Made by a program: the position numbers and the translations under genes
The notes under the pieces: model-generated
Seen by the model: only the letters and a program-made list of their open reading frames with translations
What the model was told of the DNA's origin: nothing
Databases searched by the model: none
Source: an uncultured Prevotellaceae bacterium
GTDB taxonomy: Bacteria > Bacteroidota > Bacteroidia > Bacteroidales > Muribaculaceae
NCBI GenBank assembly: GCA_900317325.1
Contig: ONGE01000015.1
Coordinates: forward strand, 1 to 64,000
DNA length: 64,000 bases
Direction: 5' to 3'
Shown: piece by piece, positions 8,746-17,692 of the stretch
How positions within the stretch are numbered: the first letter of the stretch is position 1
Layout of the letters: the number at the start of each line of letters is the position of its first letter

Positions 8746-10905
8746 ATGAAGGTTTACAAAACAAACGAGATCAAGAACATCGCTCTCGTCGGTGGCAAGG
8801 GCGCTGGTAAGACCACTCTCACCGAGTCTATCCTCCTTGAGGGCGGCACGATCAGCCGCAGGGGTTCAGTCGACGGCGGCAACACCGTGAGCGACAACAC
8901 CCCCGTTGAGAAAGAGTACGGCTACTCCGTATCCTCCTGCGTCTTCTATGCTGAGAAGGACGGCAAGAAGCTCAACTTCATTGACTGCCCGGGCAGTGAC
9001 GACTTCGTGGGCAACACGGTAACCGCCCTGAACGTTACCGATACCGCCGCTCTGGTGGTTGACGGCCGCAATGGCGTCGAGGTAGGCACCATGAACAACT
9101 TCCGCACTGTTGACCGCATCGGCAAGCCGTTGATGTTCGTCATCAACCGCCTCGAGGACGAGAAGTGCGACTTTGACAACGTATATAACCAGCTGCGTGA
9201 GACCTACGGCAACAAGGTCGTAGCTCTGCAGTTCCCCGTTAACGCAGGCCCCGGCTTCAACAGCGTAGTTGACGTGCTGTCGATGAAGCAGTACACCTGG
9301 CCCAAGGACGGTGGCAAGGCTACCGCTGGCGACATCGACGGTGCACTCGCCGACAAGGCCGAGGAGTTCCGCATGGCACTGCTCGAGATGGCTGCCGAGA
9401 ATGACGAGGAGCTCATGATGAAGTTCCTTGACGAGATGACCCTGACCGATGAGGAGACCATCAAGGGTATCCGCCTGGGTATGGTGGATCGCAGCATCTT
9501 CCCCGTGGTTCTGGTTAACGCCGAGAACAACATCGGTACCGACCGCATGCTCGAGATCATGACTCAGATCGTGCCCGACGTTACCGACATGCCCGCTCCC
9601 AAGAACACCAACGGCGACGAGGTTCCCTACGACGAGAACGGTCCCGTGAGCATCTTCTTCTTCAAGACCTCGGTTGAATCCCACATTGGTGAGGTTTCCT
9701 ACTTCAAGGTAATGAGCGGCACGCTCAAGGCTGGTGCCGACCTGACCAACATGAACCGCGGCAGCAAGGAGCGCCTTGCTCAGATCAACGTGGTTTGCGG
9801 TCAGAACAAGACTGCGATCGACGAGATCCACGCCGGTGACATCGGTGCAGCTGTGAAGCTGAAAGACGTTCGCTGCGGCAACACCCTGAACGAGAAGGGT
9901 TGCGAGCACGTGTTCGGTTTCATCGAGTATCCCGCTCCCAAGTTCCAGCGCGCCATCAAGGCCATGAACGAGAGCGAGACCGAGAAGCTGGGTGCCGTCC
10001 TCAACCGCATGCACGAGGAGGATCCCACGCTGTTGATCGAGCAGAGCAAGGAGTTGCGTCAGACCATCGTATCGGGTCAGGGCGAATTCCACCTGCGCAC
10101 CCTGAAGTGGAACATCGAGAACAACGACAAGATCCAGATCGAGTATCAGGAGCCCCGCATCCCCTACCGCGAGACCATTACCAAGGCCGCCCGTGCCGAC
10201 TATCGTCACAAGAAGCAGTCTGGTGGTTCAGGTCAGTTCGGTGAGGTTCACCTGATCGTGGAGCCTTATCGCGAGGGTATGCCCGAGCCTGACACCTACA
10301 AGTTCGGCAACCAGGAGTACAAGATGAACATCAAGGACAAGCAGGAGATTCCCATGGAATGGGGCGGTATGCTTGTAATCTACAACTGTATCGTTGGTGG
10401 TGCCATCGATGCACGCTTCATCCCCGCTATCGTTAAGGGTATCATGGACCGCATGGAGCAGGGCCCGTTGACCGGTAGCTATGCTCGCGACGTTCGCGTC
10501 TGCATCTACGATGGTAAGATGCACCCGGTTGACAGTAACGAAATCTCGTTCCGTCTGGCAGCCCGTAACGCCTTCTCCACCGCATTCCGCGATGCTAACC
10601 CCAAGGTTCTCGAGCCCGTCTATGACGTCGAGATCCTGTTGCCCGCCGACTGCATGGGTGGTGTACAGAGCGACCTGCAGGGCCGCCGCGGCATCATGAT
10701 GGATATGTCGAGCGCCAATGGTCTGGAGCGCGTGAAGGCCCGCATCCCCCTGAAGGAGATGTCGAGCTATAGCACCTCCCTGAGCTCCATCTCGGGTGGT
10801 CGCGCTTCGTTCAGCATGAAGTTCTCGAGCTACGAGCTCGTGCCCGCCGACGTGCAGGCTCAGCTGCTCAAGGAGTACGAGGAGAGCAAGCAGGAAGAGG
10901 ATTAA
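8746..10905 (+). CDS. fusA2: Elongation factor G paralogue (EF-G2 type) with degenerate GTPase motifs
   Basis: A 719-residue protein with full EF-G architecture: G domain, domain II, and domains III-V, including a GSYARDVRVCIYDG region. The GTPase motifs are altered. The P-loop is GGKGAGKTT (16-24), the switch I ERGITI is replaced by EYGYSV (57-62), DTPGH becomes DCPGS so the catalytic His is Ser84, and NKxD becomes NRLE (134-137). From memory, Bacteroides EF-G2 is a paralogue reported to lack GTPase activity, to support translation under carbon limitation and to matter for gut colonisation; this protein fits that description. The start MKVYKTNEIKN is chosen because the promoter lies upstream at 8648-8679. 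A strong terminator follows. Confidence 0.88.
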   Translation: MKVYKTNEIKNIALVGGKGAGKTTLTESILLEGGTISRRGSVDGGNTVSDNTPVEKEYGYSVSSCVFYAEKDGKKLNFIDCPGSDDFVGNTVTALNVTDTAALVVDGRNGVEVGTMNNFRTVDRIGKPLMFVINRLEDEKCDFDNVYNQLRETYGNKVVALQFPVNAGPGFNSVVDVLSMKQYTWPKDGGKATAGDIDGALADKAEEFRMALLEMAAENDEELMMKFLDEMTLTDEETIKGIRLGMVDRSIFPVVLVNAENNIGTDRMLEIMTQIVPDVTDMPAPKNTNGDEVPYDENGPVSIFFFKTSVESHIGEVSYFKVMSGTLKAGADLTNMNRGSKERLAQINVVCGQNKTAIDEIHAGDIGAAVKLKDVRCGNTLNEKGCEHVFGFIEYPAPKFQRAIKAMNESETEKLGAVLNRMHEEDPTLLIEQSKELRQTIVSGQGEFHLRTLKWNIENNDKIQIEYQEPRIPYRETITKAARADYRHKKQSGGSGQFGEVHLIVEPYREGMPEPDTYKFGNQEYKMNIKDKQEIPMEWGGMLVIYNCIVGGAIDARFIPAIVKGIMDRMEQGPLTGSYARDVRVCIYDGKMHPVDSNEISFRLAARNAFSTAFRDANPKVLEPVYDVEILLPADCMGGVQSDLQGRRGIMMDMSSANGLERVKARIPLKEMSSYSTSLSSISGGRASFSMKFSSYELVPADVQAQLLKEYEESKQEED

Positions 10906-10930
10906 TCCCCTACTGTTTTACACATTATAT

Positions 10931-10978
10931 AATAATGGGTGTCCCTGCCGGGGCGCCCATTATTTTTTCACCCATTAT
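10931..10978 (+). terminator. Rho-independent terminator after the EF-G paralogue
   Basis: AATAATGGG...CCC pairs with GGGGCGCCCATTATT and is followed by a T run. Confidence 0.85.
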
Positions 10979-11091
10979 GGCAAATTGGTCAAATTGGAGT
11001 GAATTGTGGTCATTTTAACATTTCGCGTTAAATTTTTCAGCGAAAAGTGAACAGAAATTTTGCTTTTTCACAATAAAGTGTTAATTTTGCC

Positions 11092-11099
11092 GTTGATTG
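11092..11099 (+). promoter_or_regulatory. -7 element of the rprX-rprY unit
   Basis: TAATTTTG, 36 bases upstream of rprX. The nearest upstream TTTG (11059-11062) is too far away for a normal -33. Confidence 0.5.
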
Positions 11100-11135
11100 T
11101 TAAAAACAAGGTTTTGACTTAGACATGCAACTCTC

Positions 11136-12635
11136 ATGAAGAGATCTACGATATGGATATTGACGGTCGTGATGGCGATAGCCCTGCTGGGACTGCTTGC
11201 CATGCAGATCGTGTACATGGAGAAGATGGTCGCCATGCGCAACAGCCAGTTCAGCGAGATTGTGATGCGCAGCCTGTACAGCGTGTCCACCATGCTGGAG
11301 CAGAACGAGACCAAATACTTCCTTGACAAAGACCTGGCCGAGGCCGAGCAAATGTACTCGGGCATCAGCCAGAACAGCTTCAACTTCAACGACCGTTACG
11401 AGGCCACCATCGACACGACCCTCAACACCGAGGATCCTGCCAGCCTGCGCCCCGCCAACCGCAACACGCTGAAGGACCTGAACGACACCTACCAGCGCAA
11501 GCAGGAAATCCTCAAAGGGCAGTACCTGTACCAGAAGAGTCTGCTCAACGAGGTCATCCTCACCATCCTGAACCACTCCAGTGACCGCCCCATCCAGGAG
11601 CGTGCCGACAGTGCCACTGTGGCTAGTTACCTGCGTTCGGAGCTTGAATTCAACGGCTTGACACTGCCCTTTGAATTTGCCATCATCAACCGCGCCAACG
11701 GAGTGGTTTATAAGACCGCGGGCTACTCGCCGATGTCACAGCAGGACGTTTACAGCCAGGTGCTGTTCCCGAACGACCCGAAGAACAAGCAGAACACGCT
11801 GAACGTGACCTTCCCCAACAAGAGTGACTACATCTTCTCGTCGGTGAAGTTCCTGGTGCCGTCACTGGCGTTCACCTTCCTGCTGCTGGGCGTATTCCTG
11901 TACACCATCACGGTGGCCTTCAGGCAGAAGAAGCTGAGCGAGATCAAGAACGACTTCATCAACAACATGACACACGAGTTCAAGACGCCCATCTCGTCGA
12001 TCTCTATCGCCGCCCAGATGCTCAACGACGACAGCGTGCGCAAGAGCCCCGAGATGCTCAAGCACGTGTCGGGAGTGATCAACGACGAGACCAAGCGTCT
12101 GCGTTTCCAGGTCGAGAAAGTGCTGCAGCTGTCGCTGTTCGACCGCAAGAACGCGACCATGCGCCTTGAGGAAGAGGACGCCAACGCCAGCATCTACAGC
12201 GTGATCAACACCTTCAAGTTGAAGGTAGAGAAATACGGAGGCCACATCAACGCCAACCTCGATGCCGAGGACCCCATCATCAACGTTGACCGCATGCACT
12301 TCACCAACGTGATCTTCAACCTGCTGGACAACGCTGTGAAATATCGTCGCGATGACGTGGCACCCGAGCTCACCGTGACCACCGTCAACCCCGACGAGGA
12401 CCACATCCAGATCACTGTCCAGGACAACGGCATCGGCATGAAACGTGAGGACCTGAGGAAGATCTTCGAGAAGTTCTACCGCGTCTCGACCGGCAATCGC
12501 CACGACGTGAAGGGCTTCGGCCTGGGACTGGCCTACGTGCACAAGATGATTGACCTGTTCGGCGGCTCGATACGCGCCGAGAGCGAACTCAACAAGGGAT
12601 CGAAATTCATAATCACATTACCACTATACAAATAA
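11136..12635 (+). CDS. rprX: Sensor histidine kinase, RprX type
   Basis: A 499-residue inner-membrane kinase. TM1 lies near residues 6-28 (WILTVVMAIALLGLLAMQIV), followed by a periplasmic sensor of about 200 residues, then TM2 near 233-255 (PSLAFTFLLLGVFLYTITVA). The HisKA domain contains NNMTHEFKTP with phospho-acceptor His280, and the HATPase domain has N box NVIFNLLDNAVKYR, DNGIGM and GFGLGLAYV. It matches the Bacteroides RprX family in layout and is followed by its RprY partner; the stimulus is not established. A 14-bp inverted repeat sits in the 122-base gap before rprY. Confidence 0.88.
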   Translation: MKRSTIWILTVVMAIALLGLLAMQIVYMEKMVAMRNSQFSEIVMRSLYSVSTMLEQNETKYFLDKDLAEAEQMYSGISQNSFNFNDRYEATIDTTLNTEDPASLRPANRNTLKDLNDTYQRKQEILKGQYLYQKSLLNEVILTILNHSSDRPIQERADSATVASYLRSELEFNGLTLPFEFAIINRANGVVYKTAGYSPMSQQDVYSQVLFPNDPKNKQNTLNVTFPNKSDYIFSSVKFLVPSLAFTFLLLGVFLYTITVAFRQKKLSEIKNDFINNMTHEFKTPISSISIAAQMLNDDSVRKSPEMLKHVSGVINDETKRLRFQVEKVLQLSLFDRKNATMRLEEEDANASIYSVINTFKLKVEKYGGHINANLDAEDPIINVDRMHFTNVIFNLLDNAVKYRRDDVAPELTVTTVNPDEDHIQITVQDNGIGMKREDLRKIFEKFYRVSTGNRHDVKGFGLGLAYVHKMIDLFGGSIRAESELNKGSKFIITLPLYK

Positions 12636-12637
12636 GT

Positions 12638-12670
12638 CAATCTTAAAGTTGCTATTCAACTTAAAGATTG
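12638..12670. repeat. Hairpin between rprX and rprY
   Basis: CAATCTTAAAGTTG and CAACTTAAAGATTG form 14-base arms with one mismatch around the loop CTATT. There is no T run, so attenuation, processing or 3'-end protection is more likely than full termination. Confidence 0.65.
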
Positions 12671-12757
12671 AGGAGAAGGGATAATGGTTAATGGAGAACG
12701 GAGTAAAGAAAAAAATACATAACACTAACATATCAACAATAATTAAAAGAGACAATT

Positions 12758-13468
<711 letters not shown>

Positions 13469-13507
13469 ACAAGCCGTCCTGAAGGACAAGAAAAAGAAGA
13501 AACCGAA

Positions 13508-13558
13508 GGCAACCCCCTAGTTTGCACCATCATAGTCAAACATGGGGTTGTCTTCTTT
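13508..13558 (+). terminator. Probable terminator after rprY
   Basis: GGCAACCCC pairs with GGGGTTGTC (one G-T pair) across a loop of 27 bases, followed by a T-rich tail. Confidence 0.6.
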
Positions 13559-13638
13559 ATCTGTATGAATACCTGCTTGTTGGCGAGATTGGGGCAGGAG
13601 TTAAATGTGGTTAATTGAAGGAGCAAAGGAAGTGCCCA

Positions 13639-13670
13639 CTTGCAAATTTTAGTCTAAAGTTGTAATTTTG
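13639..13670 (+). promoter_or_regulatory. Promoter of the plsC-like gene
   Basis: CTTG (13639-13642), a 20-base spacer and TAATTTTG (13663-13670). Its position rules out the GTG at 13670 as the start codon. Confidence 0.65.
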
Positions 13671-13699
13671 TGCCGATTCTAATAGTGATTGATCAAGGA

Positions 13700-14422
13700 A
13701 TGAAATATATTTACCGGATATACCAATGGTGCATCGTGTCACCTATCATGCTGGTGCTCAGCATCATCACTGCACTTGTCACCATCATCGGCTGCCTGTT
13801 CAACGAGGAGTATTGGGGCTATTATCCTGCCAAATGGTGGGCAAGGGTGTGGTGCTGGCTGCATCTGGTGCGCGTGCGCATCGTGGGCCGCGAGCTCATT
13901 GACCACGAGACGAGCTATGTGTTTGTCGCCAACCACCAGGGAGCCTACGACATCTTCTCGATCTACGGCCATCTGGGCCACAACTTTAAGTGGATGATGC
14001 GCAAGGGCATCACCAACATTCCCATCATCGGCACAGCCTGTCGCATGGCCGGACACATCATGGTGGACACCCACAGCGCTCAAGGCCTGCGCGACACCAT
14101 GGCCGCCGCCAAGAAGAAATTGCACCGCGGCATGTCGATTGTCGTCTTCCCTGAGGGCCGCCGCACCGACACGGGCCTCATGGGCCCCTTCAAGAACGGC
14201 GCATTCAAGCTCGCCCTGGAATTCGGTCTTCCCGTCGTGCCCATCACCATCGACGGCAGCTACAAGGTGATGCCGCGCAGCACCTTCAACGTCACCCCCG
14301 GCACCATCACGCTCACGTTCCACGAGCCCATCCAGCACACCGGCGGCAACGACATCGCTCAAGTGAGCCAACAATGCCGCACCGTCATCCAGCAAGACCT
14401 GCCGCCCGAGCAACGCGACTGA
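13700..14422 (+). CDS. plsC: 1-acyl-sn-glycerol-3-phosphate acyltransferase (PlsC)
   Basis: A 240-residue membrane-associated acyltransferase that converts lysophosphatidic acid to phosphatidic acid. An N-terminal hydrophobic segment (CIVSPIMLVLSIITALVTII) anchors it. The catalytic NHQGAYD motif holds His79 and Asp84 (the Hx4D pair), and FPEGRRTDTG (from residue 150) is the glycerophosphate-binding motif; VVPITI is conserved block IV. The start MKYIYRIYQW at 13700 is preceded by an AAGGA-like ribosome site and lies downstream of the promoter. It is monocistronic and convergent with the phosphatase gene across a shared terminator. Confidence 0.9.
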   Translation: MKYIYRIYQWCIVSPIMLVLSIITALVTIIGCLFNEEYWGYYPAKWWARVWCWLHLVRVRIVGRELIDHETSYVFVANHQGAYDIFSIYGHLGHNFKWMMRKGITNIPIIGTACRMAGHIMVDTHSAQGLRDTMAAAKKKLHRGMSIVVFPEGRRTDTGLMGPFKNGAFKLALEFGLPVVPITIDGSYKVMPRSTFNVTPGTITLTFHEPIQHTGGNDIAQVSQQCRTVIQQDLPPEQRD

Positions 14423-14443
14423 ACCAAACTACGCCAAATACAA

Positions 14444-14477
14444 ATCGGAGTCCCCTGAATACTCGGAGGACTCCGAT
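14444..14477. terminator. Shared terminator between convergent genes
   Basis: ATCGGAGTCC and GGACTCCGAT form a perfect 10-bp stem between the plsC and PHP-phosphatase stop codons. Confidence 0.7.
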
Positions 14478-14500
14478 TCCATTGTATCCTTTATCAATCC

Positions 14501-15247
14501 TTACACGATGATCGTGTCGTTCTTGACGGTCTGGGCAATCTCGGGACCCAATTTGCGCCATTCCTTGGAATTGATGTAATCCATGATGATGTGGGCATGC
14601 TTGATGTTGTGCATATCGCTGCCCAGATAATCGATCATGCCATTGCGTGCAAACCACAACGCGCTGTCACGCGCCTCCTCGCCAAAGTATCCCGTGAACG
14701 ACAGGATATTGATCTGGAAGCGAGCGCCGGCATTATGCAGCTGCTCGTAGCGCTTGCGACGACGCGAATAGTAGGTGTAGCGCTCGGGATGAGCCAGAAT
14801 CGTCCTGTAGCCCTTGACCTGCATGTCGAACAACAGTTCGTCGAGGTTCATCAGCTCTTGCTGGAAGGAGTTCTCGAGCAGGATGTGATTGCCGGGCATC
14901 GGGATCAGATGGTCGGCAGCAAATTCCTTGTCAAAGTACTCATCCATGCGGTACTCGGCACTCAAGTACAGATTGATGTCCAAACCCTCGTCGGCCACCG
15001 CATCCTTGAGCTTGAGGAAAGCATCCATCAGGCTCTCGCGCGTATTCTCGAAGGTCACTGCAGTCACGTGTGATGTGAGAATGACATTACTGATACCCAT
15101 CTCCTGCTCGGCACGAAGCATCTCGAGCGACTGCTCAATGCTCTGCGAGCCATGGTCCACACCAGGAAGGATATGGCAATGTAAGTCGGTGTTATAGAAG
15201 AGCTTTACTTGCTCCCTCTTGCTTCTGAATATGCCAAACAGGCCCAT
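14501..15247 (-). CDS. PHP-domain tyrosine-protein phosphatase (CpsB/YwqE family)
   Basis: A 248-residue PHP-fold metallophosphatase. Metal-binding signatures are TDLHCHILPGVDHGS (about 20-34), TSHV near 59, AHPERY near 160 and GSDMHN near 217. CpsB/CapC/YwqE proteins dephosphorylate the tyrosine kinases that control capsule or exopolysaccharide export. No BY-kinase is in this window, but an initiating sugar transferase lies at 39.3 kb. A TAACTTTG -7 element precedes it at 15294-15287. Alternative PHP functions such as a histidinol-phosphatase-like activity are less likely. Confidence 0.85.
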   Translation of the reverse strand: MGLFGIFRSKREQVKLFYNTDLHCHILPGVDHGSQSIEQSLEMLRAEQEMGISNVILTSHVTAVTFENTRESLMDAFLKLKDAVADEGLDINLYLSAEYRMDEYFDKEFAADHLIPMPGNHILLENSFQQELMNLDELLFDMQVKGYRTILAHPERYTYYSRRRKRYEQLHNAGARFQINILSFTGYFGEEARDSALWFARNGMIDYLGSDMHNIKHAHIIMDYINSKEWRKLGPEIAQTVKNDTIIV

Positions 15248-15286
15248 ATCGTAAATCTAAATAGTTTGTTTTTTCGAATTAGCCTA

Positions 15287-15294
15287 CAAAGTTA
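15287..15294 (-). promoter_or_regulatory. -7 element of the PHP phosphatase gene
   Basis: TAACTTTG on the minus strand, 39 bases upstream of the start codon; no clear -33 partner. Confidence 0.5.
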
Positions 15295-15389
15295 CGCATA
15301 ATTTTCTTTATATGACCTAATTTGACGATTTTTTTGTTCTACAAAAGTAAAAAAGGAGAAAAAAGTTTTTCCAGTTCAGAAAATAGTTG

Positions 15390-15397
15390 TACCTTTG
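15390..15397 (+). promoter_or_regulatory. -7 element of rpmE2
   Basis: TACCTTTG with a TTTT at 15366-15369 in the -33 position. The leader is about 70 bases and contains GGCG...CGCC, a possible short hairpin. Confidence 0.6.
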
Positions 15398-15472
15398 CAC
15401 GCCATTACAAAAAATAGGCGTTTACCACCGCCAAAATATTGTAAGTTTAACATTTAAAGATATATCAAAACA

Positions 15473-15727
15473 ATGAAGAAGGATATCCATCCCAGCAACT
15501 ATCGCGAGGTTGCTTTCAAGGACATGTCTAACGAGGAGGTCTTCATCACCCGCAGCACGGTGAACACCAAGGAGACCATTGAGATTGACGGTAAGACCTA
15601 TCCCCTGGTAAAACTCGAGATCACCAACACCTCGCACCCGTTCTTCACCGGTAAGCAGAAACTCGTCGACACCGCAGGTCGCGTGGACAAGTTCATGCAG
15701 CGCTACGGCAACCGCAAGAAGAAATAA
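15473..15727 (+). CDS. rpmE2: 50S ribosomal protein L31 type B
   Basis: An 84-residue protein beginning [18 protein letters not shown] and containing [20 protein letters not shown], the hallmarks of type B L31. No cysteine is present, so it is the zinc-free form that works without the CxxC zinc site. The basic tail is RYGNRKKK. It is monocistronic, with its own promoter and two hairpins downstream. Confidence 0.95.
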   Translation: MKKDIHPSNYREVAFKDMSNEEVFITRSTVNTKETIEIDGKTYPLVKLEITNTSHPFFTGKQKLVDTAGRVDKFMQRYGNRKKK

Positions 15728-15741
15728 GACAAGACATCATC

Positions 15742-15765
15742 ACTGTCGTGAGCGCTCACGACAGT
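15742..15765. repeat. 24-bp perfect palindrome after rpmE2
   Basis: The half-site ACTGTCGTGAGC is followed at once by its exact reverse complement. It lies 15 bases after the rpmE2 stop and before the T-rich terminator. Confidence 0.75.
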
Positions 15766-15778
15766 TACTACAAGACAC

Positions 15779-15825
15779 AGCGACGTGCCCTTCCCGTTCG
15801 AGGAGGGCGCGTCGCTTGTTATTTC
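15779..15825 (+). terminator. Terminator of rpmE2
   Basis: AGCGACGTGCCCTTCC pairs with GGAGGGCGCGTCGCT (small internal mismatch), followed by TGTTATTT. Confidence 0.7.
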
Positions 15826-15899
15826 ACCGACTGCTCAACGTCCAAACAAAGAATCCATAACAGTCAGGAAGATGTCGAATGGAGTTTTAATTCCCGAAA

Positions 15900-16958
15900 T
15901 CAACTAAACAAAGCCTTAAAAAACGCACCAGGTCTCTGAATTTCAAGAACTATCAGGCATATCACCATTACCGTGAAAAACAGCAAGGGCAGCAACATCG
16001 ACCGCCACATGCCACGCTCCTGCCAGGTCTTGCGGTTAACGGCATCGGTCAACGAAAGCAATATGCCCAATCCAGCGGCAAAGGTCATGAAAACAAAAAT
16101 CGGACGGTAATGACGTACGATGATATAACCTTCAGGCTTGTTGACAGCAACAACAATCATAACTATCAAGAGTAATGACAAAACAATAATGGCCACAGCC
16201 ACGACCAGGCGCCATAGTGTTCCCCTCCATCCATAACTAAACAGTTGCTTGTAATCCATAAGCACGATAAAAGGCAGAAAGAATGCCGAAACCACCCATG
16301 CCTGCTGGGCATTGACACCCGTCAAAAGCAGGGCAAGTGATAAGATAAAAGTCCAGATGAAGAACTGTATGCTCATGAACACCTGGATGAAGAAGCCCTG
16401 CGGCAAAGTATGGCGAGGATTGCGTGGAGCATGCCTGAAGACAAACCAGGTGGGCAATATCAAAAACGACAAAAGGAACAGAATGCCCCACTCGGGATGG
16501 GTTGCCAGCCAGTTCATAGCACTTTCCACATAATACGTCACACCCGTTGATGTGACTACTTCAGGCTGCTCGTCCTTCCCCCAATACTCGGGGAACAACA
16601 ACCCGCCCATGAAAAAGACAATCAATGCTACAATCACCAGCATCTTCACGGGAGGGAAACTCATCTGCCACTTCCCGTTAATGTAATCGCTGATAAAATA
16701 GCCCGGCCGCCACAGCAACTGCCACACCGAATAGGGCAACGAGCGGCTACCCAAGCCGAACAAGTCCATCAATCCGTTTTTAACCGTGTTCCACGTGATG
16801 CGCCCGGCCCTTGCCTTTTGTCCACAACGGGGGCAGAAGGCCCCGGCATACTCCTGGCCACAGTTGCAACAGCAGTGCATCTTACTGCCTATTTCCTCGT
16901 ATTTGGACGGATTGCGCTGCCAATCGCGGAACCGACGGTACAACTGTTTCAGGTTCAT
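15900..16958 (-). CDS. DUF3667 family membrane protein
   Basis: A 352-residue protein. The N-terminus carries a zinc ribbon (CCNCGQEYAGAFCPRCGQ, about residues 30-47) followed by an amphipathic region (FGLGSRSLPYSVWQLLWRPG) and then about six hydrophobic helices. This layout matches DUF3667, a Bacteroidetes family of unknown function. Its ATG overlaps the TGA of the upstream membrane gene by one base (TGATG), so the two are translationally coupled. Confidence 0.8.
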   Translation of the reverse strand: MNLKQLYRRFRDWQRNPSKYEEIGSKMHCCCNCGQEYAGAFCPRCGQKARAGRITWNTVKNGLMDLFGLGSRSLPYSVWQLLWRPGYFISDYINGKWQMSFPPVKMLVIVALIVFFMGGLLFPEYWGKDEQPEVVTSTGVTYYVESAMNWLATHPEWGILFLLSFLILPTWFVFRHAPRNPRHTLPQGFFIQVFMSIQFFIWTFILSLALLLTGVNAQQAWVVSAFFLPFIVLMDYKQLFSYGWRGTLWRLVVAVAIIVLSLLLIVMIVVAVNKPEGYIIVRHYRPIFVFMTFAAGLGILLSLTDAVNRKTWQERGMWRSMLLPLLFFTVMVICLIVLEIQRPGAFFKALFS

Positions 16959-17584
16959 CAGGAGGCGGGGTCATCATCAGTCACTTGGACCTGGGTAATG
17001 GTGTCATCCTGTGCGACCGGAACGGTCTCGACAGGCTGGGTGGCGGCACGGCGCACACGGCGCTCGGCCAGGTATTCCTGCAGGCTGGTGAAGTTGAACA
17101 ACAACAGGCAGATACCCGTGATGAGCACTACCATGGAAACGTCGTTGCGCAAGGCGGGCAACGCCAGCGATAAGAGTCCGCACAGCACCACGAGCAAGGG
17201 GCAAATGTGATACCATCCCTTGATATTCAATGTCTTGTGTGACAACATCAGATAGATGACATGGAACAAGCCCAGCACCACCAGCAGCAAGCCCATGAGC
17301 AGTTGCAGGATTTCGTCGAACAGATGGGCCTTGAGCATCATCACCAGGCCGAAGCACAAGCCGCCCACGGCGGGCAGCACGCCCAGGTAGTCGGTACTGG
17401 TGCGGGCATCGGCATGGCGCACGGCCACCATGATCAGAAAAACCAGAGCGGGCAACATGAACATGGCCCCCATCACACGACAGCCCCACAGCAGAACTGT
17501 GGGCACCCCGTGAAAGATGATGAGGATAATGCCAGCAAGCAGCAAAATCACATTCGTCAGGAGGTTTATACTTACCTTTTTCAT
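16958..17584 (-). CDS. Small polytopic membrane protein, DUF308/HdeD-like
   Basis: A 208-residue protein with about six predicted membrane helices in three pairs (starting LLTNVILLLAGIILIIF) and a hydrophilic C-terminal tail. The size and paired-helix pattern resemble the HdeD/DUF308 family, but no diagnostic motif is visible, so the family call is tentative. It is the first gene of a two-gene unit with the DUF3667 protein and has a good promoter at 17657-17627. Confidence 0.6.
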   Translation of the reverse strand: MKKVSINLLTNVILLLAGIILIIFHGVPTVLLWGCRVMGAMFMLPALVFLIMVAVRHADARTSTDYLGVLPAVGGLCFGLVMMLKAHLFDEILQLLMGLLLVVLGLFHVIYLMLSHKTLNIKGWYHICPLLVVLCGLLSLALPALRNDVSMVVLITGICLLLFNFTSLQEYLAERRVRRAATQPVETVPVAQDDTITQVQVTDDDPAS

Positions 17585-17626
17585 TAGTTTTTAAAAGTAA
17601 AAAGCGGGTTGTTAATAAATTTTCCA

Positions 17627-17657
17627 CAAAAATATTTCAAAAACATCTATCATCAAA
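17627..17657 (-). promoter_or_regulatory. Promoter of the DUF308-like/DUF3667 unit
   Basis: On the minus strand TTTG (17657-17654), a 19-base spacer and TATTTTTG (17634-17627). Confidence 0.65.
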
Positions 17658-17678
17658 AAAAAAAACACAAAAAAGTAT

Positions 17679-17686
17679 TATCTTTG
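17679..17686 (+). promoter_or_regulatory. -7 element of the lipid kinase gene
   Basis: TATCTTTG ends 6 bases before the ATG at 17693, which predicts a leaderless or nearly leaderless transcript. Confidence 0.6.
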
Positions 17687-17692
17687 CGGTGA

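Noticed and set aside
15748..15939. 63-codon plus-strand frame after rpmE2
   Set aside because: It covers the palindrome and terminator and overlaps the end of the DUF3667 gene; no domain.
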